From contig PYST01000018.1 of NCBI GenBank assembly GCA_003049485.1, positions 124,001 to 188,000 of the forward strand: a DNA stretch of 64,000 bases, in the 5' to 3' direction. The stretch comes from Ophioceras dolichostomum (Eukaryota; Ascomycota; Sordariomycetes; Magnaporthales; Ophioceraceae). The notes under the pieces are model-generated. The model was not told where the DNA came from and ran no database searches. It saw only the letters and a program-made list of their open reading frames with translations. A program made the translations under genes and the position numbers. Positions 55,762 through 64,000 of the stretch are shown piece by piece (the first letter of the stretch is position 1; the number at the start of each line of letters is the position of its first letter).

Positions 55762-58746
55762 ATGGATGAACACTACCCCGACGGTCTGCCGTTGGACGGC
55801 GACTGCCCCAGCTATCCCTTGTCGTTCGACAGCGGATGGGCCACAAAAGTCGACCCCATTATGACAGGCATCGAGACCATCATCGAGACCGCTCTTGCTC
55901 GTAAGGTTACACAGCGGACTCTTTCGGACCCCCAAAAGTCTTCGGGAGGCTCAACTTTCCCGGGTGGGGAGTCCTCTTCGGGCTCGTGCCCGGATAGCGG
56001 GTCTCAGTCTCAACATCAGCCACTTCCGGCCGCCGGTCCTGACCCCACTGTCTCCCATCCGCAGCAGTCCAGAATGTCGGGAAATGTGGTGACTCTAGGG
56101 CTCAGACAGTCGGAGCTGAAGCGAGAGTTCGACTATGAACCGTCCCAGCCCCAATCTAACCTCATCATATCCCTACCCACGACCTCTCCGTCCTCCCACT
56201 GCATGTCTGAAGAAGACAAAGTCACGTTTATTCCGATCGCTTGCATTTCTGCCACGGAGCACGTGTGGTATGGCGAGGAGATCGAGAATCCCTGTGCCAC
56301 TCGCAACAACGACGCCAAATCTTGCCCTCCGCTCACACCTCCGGCCAGCCTGACGTTTGATGGCACTAGGTCCGACGACGGCACCCCAACCAGCGGCATC
56401 AACAACGACGACTGGAATAGCTTTAGCAGCAAGTCGCAGACTTGTACTTGCTATCGCGTTGTCGACGACAGTTCGAGCACCTGTCCTCAAAGTCCCTCAG
56501 CTTGGTCTTCACCTCACTTCCCGACTCCTGTTTCACACCTGAAATCGGAAAATTCACCAACGGTATCTCCGATGCCATCCCCATCGCCATACCCGGACCT
56601 GCCTGACAGCAGAGGCGGCAGCCACAACCCAATGTTTGGGCACGGTGTCAAGAGCTACGGCTCCATTGGCTCCTTTTCTTCTCAGAACTGGAGTGTAGCC
56701 GACGGTGGCGAGCTCGGTAGTAGCAATAGCGACCAGCTGCGGGCCTTCGGCACACTCCAGAACAGCGGCCAGGTACCTTCACAGACCCAGCCCTATGCGC
56801 AGTCCCACGCACACCCTCAGGCGATTCAGCACTCCCAGGATACCGTCCCCTTGGCATTGCTTCCAAACCACCCAGCCTCTTCTACTTTCAGCGGTGGAGC
56901 TGCTACGGCACTACCTGCAGAGAGCCTCCCATACCCTGGCAAGATCTTGCGTGAGGATGACGGCTCTGGCAACCCAGACGCCATTGTTTCCTTGACGACC
57001 TCGCCTTCTCCCGAAAATATCGTAAAACCGCATCGCAGCCACAGTCCCAGGGACAACGCCCCCCAGCCAAGTCACTCAGACGCTACAAGCCCTGGGCATT
57101 TCGAAGCGAGCAAAAGCAGCACGGACCCCAGCGGCGCGACGAAAGATGACAAGCCGTACTCGCGATTGATCTTTCGCGCATTATTGGAACACCCAAAGCA
57201 CGCGATGGAGCTGCAGGAGATCTACCGTTGGTTTGAGGAGAATACAGACAAGCCGACGAAAAGCGCTGAGGGGTGGAAGAACAGCATCCGCCACAACCTG
57301 AGTATGAACGCGGTAGGTATTGATACACAGCGCGATTGCGCCGCATTGGAAGTACAAGGCTAACTATCAAATGTGATTCTCATCAAATACATAAAGGCAT
57401 TTACGAAAGCCAACCCGGCTGCGCTCTCTTCCACCGCCGACGAGGTGCTTGCTTCGAGCAAGAGGACTCCTATATGGTTCCTGACACCCGAAGCTATCAG
57501 AGAAGGAGTTCAGTCGACGACTCGCTACCGAAAGGGCAAGCATGGACACGACCATCACGCTCCCGGCTTTAGCCGCGTGGAAAAGCTGGGCAATGGTAGC
57601 AATACGACTTTTTCATCCCAACAAGGGACATCCCAAGGAAGCCATGATTTGACCACCTTCAGCCCCTTGTCGCCGATACGAGCCGCCTCAGGTCGTCGAG
57701 GTGGAGTCGTGAGATGCTCTGCGAGACGCTCTCGCTCGGATAGCAAAACATTGCAGTCAACATCTGCCCACTTGCCTCAAAGTGCGAAAGCGAGCTTGGG
57801 ACCCAACTCTCGCTACAACACCAGAAGTGGCAGTGGGAGCGTCGATAGAGGCGTGAATTTCCCCCGACCCCCTCCCCTTGCGAAACATCCACTGGGACTC
57901 ATGCACCACACCCCAAACCACAACCCCCACAGCACGGGTCCAACTCTACTCATCGGGAGCAGCGGCAGATTCTCGCATCACGATCCCTATCATTACGAGG
58001 GCACTAGAGAACCACAGTACCGCTTCAACAACACTGCGGAGAACAACGTAGACATCAGCATGCTGGACGCCCCACAACAACTGCCAGTGGCTGGCTCTTC
58101 ACTGGTCGGGGGACCGGCTCCGGGGCCGCCCACACCTCCGACAATGGACATGGACCCCAACTTGCAGCATCTACACCATACCACTGGACGCAGCGCATCA
58201 TACCACGCTGCGAACATGAAAGGCGAGATGACCCCAGCCTCGTCGCTGTCTCCAGTAACCGACCCTCGACTACTGCCGTCGACTACTCCTGCCCAGCCCC
58301 AGGTCGACTATAGCATAGCAGCTGCCGCCGCAACGATGATGGTGATGCAACGCCCGTACACCCTCGACAACGTCGTGGACGCCTACGGTAGTGGTGGAGT
58401 TGGCTACCAGACGGCCCATCATCATCACCATCATCCTGTGGATACTACCTCTTCCTCGAGTGGTGTTGGTGGCGCCGCGTCGATGTTGAATGCGAGGGCC
58501 GCCATCAACCAGGCGGGCAGTCTCTCCAATATGCCGCTGTTCGCCGAGCCAAACGATATGGCGGTAGAGATGGAGAGCCTGCATATGTCGGGGGGACTGG
58601 CGGCTGCTGCGAATCAGACAGCAGCACAAAGCATCAGCAACCACCTCGACGGGTACTCGCATGGCCATGGCCAGCAGCCTGCAGCCCAGCCGTCTTCTTC
58701 CTCTTCTTCTTCCTCCCAACAGCACCACCACCGCCATCAGCGATGA
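55762..58746 (+). CDS. Forkhead (winged-helix) transcription factor
   Basis: Exons 55762-57312 and 57397-58746 give 966 residues. The 84-bp intron has a GTAGGT donor and ATAAAG acceptor and interrupts the forkhead domain between SMNA and AFTKANPA. The domain is at about residues 464-569: KPYSRLIFRALLEHPKHAME, EIYRWFEENTDK, GWKNSIRHNLSMNA, TPIWFLTPEAIREGVQSTTR, YRKGKH. WKNSIRHNLSMN is the DNA-recognition helix of fungal forkhead proteins (Fkh/FhpA/Hcm1-type). Both flanks of the domain are disordered and Ser/Pro/Gln/His-rich, with a poly-Ser and Q/H tail. The start at 55762 is the first ATG of the frame, but the true 5' end may lie upstream (see 53278-55761). Confidence 0.88.
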
Positions 58747-61700
58747 TGATGATGACGGACGACGACGAGGACTGGACGGGAAGAGCAGACGTGAGAGGTC
58801 AGAACAGGACGGGATGAGCTGCGGGCACCCGATGGTCTTATGCTAAAGAAAAGAATGGAGGCGGCCAGACTGGACGAACGAACGAACGAACTAGACATCA
58901 GGCCGTACGGTGCGGTGCGTACGTGCCACATACGCCTTGTCCGGTGCGGGCTGTTGGCTTGATGCAACGGAACCAACATCAAGAGAATAACTCGGGACGA
59001 TGAGGTGTCTACTTACTCCTACCAGGAAGCCGAACATGGTGGGATGCAAAACTAAAACCTGTTGCATGGATGGATACCTAAGTAGGTAGTGATGATAGTG
59101 GCGTGATGGCAGCTCACCCCTCCCCCTTTCCCTTTCCCTCGCCCGCCTTTCCCTTCCTTTCCCATGGCTATGGCAGGACCAGCGTGGCTAGGCTAGGGTC
59201 GGCCCGGTGTCCTCGTCACTCGATCTTTTGGGTTAGGGTGCTATGGCTTTCATACCGTTCAGCTTTCTTTTCCTTTCCCCCCTTCCTTATCATACGATAA
59301 TGACGTGATCCCCTGGTGTATTCTTGTGTTCTCTTCATCTAATATTCTCTGGATCTCTCTTTTCTTATCCCTTTTCCTGGTATCATCGGTGTTCTTTCTC
59401 CTGCCAGTAATTTCCATCTTCTCTCTTGTCTCTGAGTCTTTCTCTGTTTCCCTTCGCACATGTACCAAGTACGTATGAGCAGCCATGCACATAATATTAC
59501 ATACCTATGCCCCCCTTGAAAGTCCAAACACTAGAAGATACTTAGAGCTGTGGAAAGGAGGGGGGATGTGGGCTACAGAGTGAGTGAGCGAGTGCATCCA
59601 TCCACCCATCCATCCGACTGGGGTGACCATTGTCACAGACCTACCGGCCCTGAACTACGAATAAACAGGAAGAGAATGAAGAGACGACGAAAATGCAATG
59701 CGTCATGCGGCTAGAAACGAAAGCGTTGACCTGCATTGCCTGCCCGCGTGGGCAGGACCAGGAGGGACGGGAGCAGGGATCAGGGTAGAAATGGGTTAAG
59801 CTCATGGTGCGTGTTCCTTGGTTCACAGCCGAGTAGGATTGGGATGAGAGAGGAGGAGACAGGCAAACAAACAAAATGAAGTGTCTACAGACGGAGGTTA
59901 GGCTGGAGTGGACTAGGAGGGCCGGGGTGGGTTTCTAGGGTTGATAATGGAGAGTGGGCGTGTGGGAAAGAAGACTGGACCTGAGCCCCCGGGGTGTGGG
60001 TTTTACGGGGGTGGATGCAAGGTCCTTTTTCGGGTGTTTGTGGAACGTGTGTGGTTGAGTGGGAGGGCGGGTGTGTGGTAGGGGGGGTCTTCAGTAACAA
60101 CTCACCGGTTTCCCTGTCTGGGAAGTTTGGGGTTTGGGGGAGGGGGAGAGGAAAGGAGAGGGAGAAAAGGAGAGGAGCAGGAGGGCGGGCTGTAAGAGGC
60201 AAAGATCGACGGGAGAGGAGAGGTGGAGAAGGGGGGAGACGGGATCCCTTCCCGGCGTCTTCTCGTTGTACCACCGGTTTCCATTCGTGCTTCTTGGCTT
60301 GTCGTATCCCTTTCTCTCGCTCGGGAACGCCTGGAGGGCTCTGATTCGTGGCGTCAATAGTGTGTGGTGGGCATGGCGGTGGATAGGTGTGTGTGGGAGC
60401 GTGAGATGTTGGTGTAATTTGGGGTAATGCGAAGGCTGGAGTTGGATGTGATGGGGGGAGTGTTTGTCAATGATAATGGTCAGTCTGAGTGGGATGATGC
60501 CCTCATGGAGGGTCAGTCTGTCAGGAAGCATTTGTCCATCCCACGTTCGTGCCGCTGCTTTGTGTGATAGCTGAAAGTTCGACTGGAGGTGGCGTTCTTT
60601 ATCGTGACAGAAGGGGAAGGAGGAGGTGCTGGTATGGCTTGCTCGATATGCATGTATGTTCGTTTTTGATTTGATATCCGTTATCCGTTATCCTTTTCCG
60701 TATTCTTTTCTCCGTTGCCAACAATATGCATTTTGTTGCAGCTTGGATGTAATAGTCCTCCGGATGTCAGTCGCGTCCGTGCTATTGACCCACGACTGCG
60801 AAGCTTACGTATTGACTCTATCGTGCCCGGATTTCTGGGAATGCGGCTCCTTGATTCTGCAACGGAAGTCGTGTGATGGATCTAGCAATCTCAGAGATCC
60901 GAGGGAACAATGGCCTGAGCGTATCCAGATTACCCTGCCTTTTTCCCCCGTTGGTGATCCGGTTGTTCTCCCACTAACCCGGTTGTCGTCAACTGAGCAG
61001 AAGTAATGAGGGGCGAGGTTCTGGGAAACCGGGGAGCAGGGAAGGCCCTAGCAGGTTGAGATCTTAGGAAGATCTTGGTGGGAGGAGGAGAGATGAGGGG
61101 GGTGTAGTAGAATTCCTCAATGACTAGACCCGATCAAGGCCGGAGAGGGCAATGGCCGACGGAGCCCGTATCCTGGGTGGAGGACCGAGTCACTCAGTAT
61201 TATGTAGGTAGGGGCTAGTAGTTTGCTCCGCTGTGACAGTCTCCACTCGCCCATGCGGAGTGATCGCGTTGAAGCTAGAGGCCAGGTCCCCCTTTTCCGT
61301 TTGTCTGCCCTCTGTGCGTCTTCGGTAGTATCGTCGTTTTGTAGTGAAGCCATGCCCAGGTTTTCCCACCACTGGGCATTGCCCACATGTCGGGGGATGG
61401 TCGAGGATCATTGTGATATATCGAATGTGAGGCATCAGGTTGCTTTCCGCCGCTCGTTGGGGCCTCATCCCTTGCTCTCATAATGGAATGGCTTCCTCAA
61501 GATCAGTTCCCATCTTGCGAGGACAGCTCTCTGGGTGATGGAAAGCATCTTCGAGCCCTGGGAGGAACAACACTGCAAACCGTTATCGAGGCTAGCTTGC
61601 CACTCGTCTAGCTACTTGTCTGACATGTCATGTTTGTGGCGTAAGCGGATACCGTTTTTACTCTCATGAAACGGAAGGCGGATAGGCCGACCCTGTGAGA

Positions 61701-64000
61701 GCCGTGCTCTCCCATCTCAAGCGTCTTCTTCTATCCTCGCCGATCAAGGTCCATCCCCACTTCCATGCCTTGGACATTGGGTGTGGAGCCTAGGCCTTGG
61801 TCGCTTAAGTGGCCTCGGATGCACTAATCAGTTCATCAAGCTTCAAGCTAGCTCGTTATGTGTTCGATGCATGAGAGCCTACTGGATGGGGTGGCTTTAG
61901 TGGTGACCCTTCTTGCTCGTCGGGAGTCCTTGTGACGGATACCAAAGTTTGGGACTGCAAATGATCGAAGATGTGATGGAAGGCCGGAAGAGAATACGCA
62001 TCGCCCTCTTAGCTCGCAGAGCCTGCTCCTGTGGCGTTTGTAGGGGTGGCGGATGATGCACCGCAGAAAGCCCCTGACAAAGCCAAAGGCCGTCTACAGG
62101 TGTTCTAAGTACATCGCAGTGCTATGGTCTTCGAATTTGCAGCAGTTTGCGGTGAGGATGCTGTACCCTCCTGAGCTATGGGATGTTGCAAAACACTTGA
62201 TGTTGTTGTATTATGGTTTTGTTGATGAGTGGCCTTGCTAAGTTTGCCCGATTACATGTATTTTGCTGATAATAAGAATAGGGGGTGATTCAGGGGTCAC
62301 TGTCAGGGCACGGGCCACTTGTGCACCTATCTGCCAAACACTTTCAGTACCTACTCCATCATTGTCAGTCCAGTGTATAAATCGTGAAGAGTTGAGATAA
62401 GAAGTTTTCGGCTGAGGCCGGTTGATTTCCTCATCCTTTCATCCTGAAGTTTTGAGTGTGTAACCTTTCACTCCGGCCAGTGGGCACCGATATCTGAGAA
62501 TGGCTGAGTCGCTCTCCATCTCGGTTGGGTGCTCGCAGGCTGCTATCTCGGTCGAGCAATGAGAGTAATTCTCCTGAGAGCTGCCCACTCGCCCTCGGCG
62601 TCTCCGGGCCCAAGCTCAGCCGCTCATTTTCGTGCCCTCTTGCACACATTCCCTTTGCTGCAGTCACGAAGAGTGTGCATTTCTTGGTCCAGTATCACCA
62701 CGCAGGCCACGACATGCCTGACCTATAGCAGAACCCTGATATTAATCATATTATCGTGAACTGCATGTAGTCGCTTAATGCGGCCATGTATCTTGCCACG
62801 ATGCGAGTTCAGCACACTGCTAATAACTTCTAGGTACCCGAACCATCCGCATTAGGTACCGACAGACCCGTTCACTTTGCTAATGAGGAGCCGCCAATTA
62901 GTTTTTTTTTTTTCGTCAAAGACGCTTGGGAGTGTGACCTGCTGCTTTAGCTTCGGCACACTATCTGCCGCGGACGGCCTGCCGTCGGCCGCTAGTAGGA
63001 AGACTGCAAGTATATCTCGGCGGCGCCAGTGAGCCGTTTTTTCGGCAATTTTTGCCCCCTCTTTTCTTTTCCTCGTGCCGCCGCTGGCGGGTGTATCGGC
63101 GAACGTGAGAGAGGAGTCCCGTCGAAGCGGGCGAACATCGGTACTAGCATTTATACTGCGACGTATGAATTTCGAGTGCCGTGTCTCACGGGCCGACGGC
63201 CATCGGATATGGCAAAGATATCATTGGTGCGATGAGCAGTACATCCCCGGTCATGGTACCTCAAGGTAGCTGCGGCGTCTGCACGCGACGGGCCGGGTCT
63301 GCCCGCCAAAAAATGGATGGCTCTGGGCTTTGCGACGTGTTGTGTGTGGCCTTATGCAATAATATGGGCAGTAATACCCACATGGTGCGTCTCTGTCTTT
63401 CTGGTACAGTATGAACGCGTTGCAAGCCGAGATACAACGCCATCTGGAACGTCACTCGCCATTTCGTCGCTGGAGAACATGAAGGACTGAGGAGGTACGT
63501 ACTCGTAGACAGGTACTATATGAACTATATGCTACTAGTAGTCCACAAAGTGCGTGCGTACCTGTACCTTGTCTCACTGACAGATAAGGGCCTCCACTCA
63601 TGAATCCGGGGTCGTAGATCACCGGTGAACTTAAGGTTGTGAGTAGGCCTACCTGCTCGTTTGTCGTTTGGATGCCGTTCTGTCAGTGAAGCCGGTGAGA
63701 GAGTCCTAGGAATGGATTTCAGGGGCGGATCCGTTTGGAGTACCAGGAACGAGTACACCACCTCGCAGAATCTGACAGACTGTACATGATTAGACAGAAT
63801 GCCAGTAGACTTGTGAGGAGAGGCCGTTGTGTGTTGGACAATACTACATATGCCTTCGACCTATCGAGGCCAGAGATGCGAGCTGGGTGCCGGTTGCATG
63901 CTCTTCGACTGCAAGACGTACTGGCTAGCACGTTTCACAAAGCAGCAGTCCGTACTTCCTCAGCTCGGGTCAACACCGAGAGGCAGGCCAATGACCCCGT
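58747..64000. other. Long region without a supported gene
   Basis: 5.2 kb downstream of the forkhead gene. It contains T/C-rich stretches (59100-59410), a G-rich stretch (60060-60240), and a T-run at about 62902-62914. ORFs reach 146 codons on either strand but most lack domains and many overlap each other. I see no tRNA, no inverted terminal repeats and no transposase. The right edge may be the promoter or end of a gene outside the window. Confidence 0.55.

Noticed and set aside
58747..64000. Transposon relic
   Set aside because: I found no transposase or reverse-transcriptase motifs, no long terminal repeats and no clear AT-rich mutated block of the kind left by repeat-induced point mutation.

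Overview
This window is nuclear DNA of a filamentous ascomycete (Pezizomycotina, most likely a Sordariomycete). The evidence is short spliceosomal introns (44-bp exons and 67-185 bp introns, GTRNGT-type donors, CTGAC/CTAAC-like branch sites just upstream of CAG/TAG), GC-rich exons, CT-rich promoters and leaders, and recognisable fungal orthologues such as a two-finger Sre/SreA-type siderophore GATA factor, Bst1, Tvp15, Nuf2, an AP-3 beta subunit and Cactin. There are no operons, CRISPR arrays, rRNA genes or convincing tRNA genes, and I saw no intact transposon. One assembly gap of 23 N lies at 40118-40140 inside poly-C.

Layout from left to right: an AAA+ ATPase with a DUF7025-like N-terminal region (40-3114, possibly cut at its 5' end); the GPI inositol-deacylase Bst1 (6027-10054); on the minus strand an Acinus-like SAP/RRM protein (12262-14730), divergent from a spliced acidic protein of unknown function (15962-17426); the GATA repressor Sre (21868-23966) behind a 4.4-kb upstream region; minus-strand five-exon tvp15 (25321-26383) and AP-3 beta apl6 (27183-29940), the latter divergent from an unidentified possibly RecA-like protein (30352-31251), which converges on the kinetochore gene nuf2 (31575-33111, minus); a long upstream region carrying a perfect 16-bp E-box/GATA palindrome, then a 975-residue disordered protein (36762-39689).

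From 43 to 48.5 kb lies the most accessory-looking part: a secreted SGNH/GDSL esterase (43175-44054, minus) divergent from a two-half ABM/dabb-like protein (44908-45773), followed in tandem by a five-exon flavin-dependent monooxygenase (46469-48423). The window continues with a single-pass membrane protein (49780-51153), the splicing factor Cactin (51658-53277) and a forkhead transcription factor (55762-58746), and ends in 5.2 kb with no gene I can support.

Functionally most genes are independent housekeeping loci: Golgi/vesicle traffic (Tvp15, AP-3), GPI-anchor remodelling (Bst1), RNA processing (Acinus-like, Cactin), chromosome segregation (Nuf2) and transcription control (Sre, forkhead). 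All exon joins were worked out by hand from reading frame, splice consensus and protein continuity. The least certain models are the 5' ends of bst1 and of the forkhead gene, and an in-frame 141-bp segment of bst1 that may be an intron.
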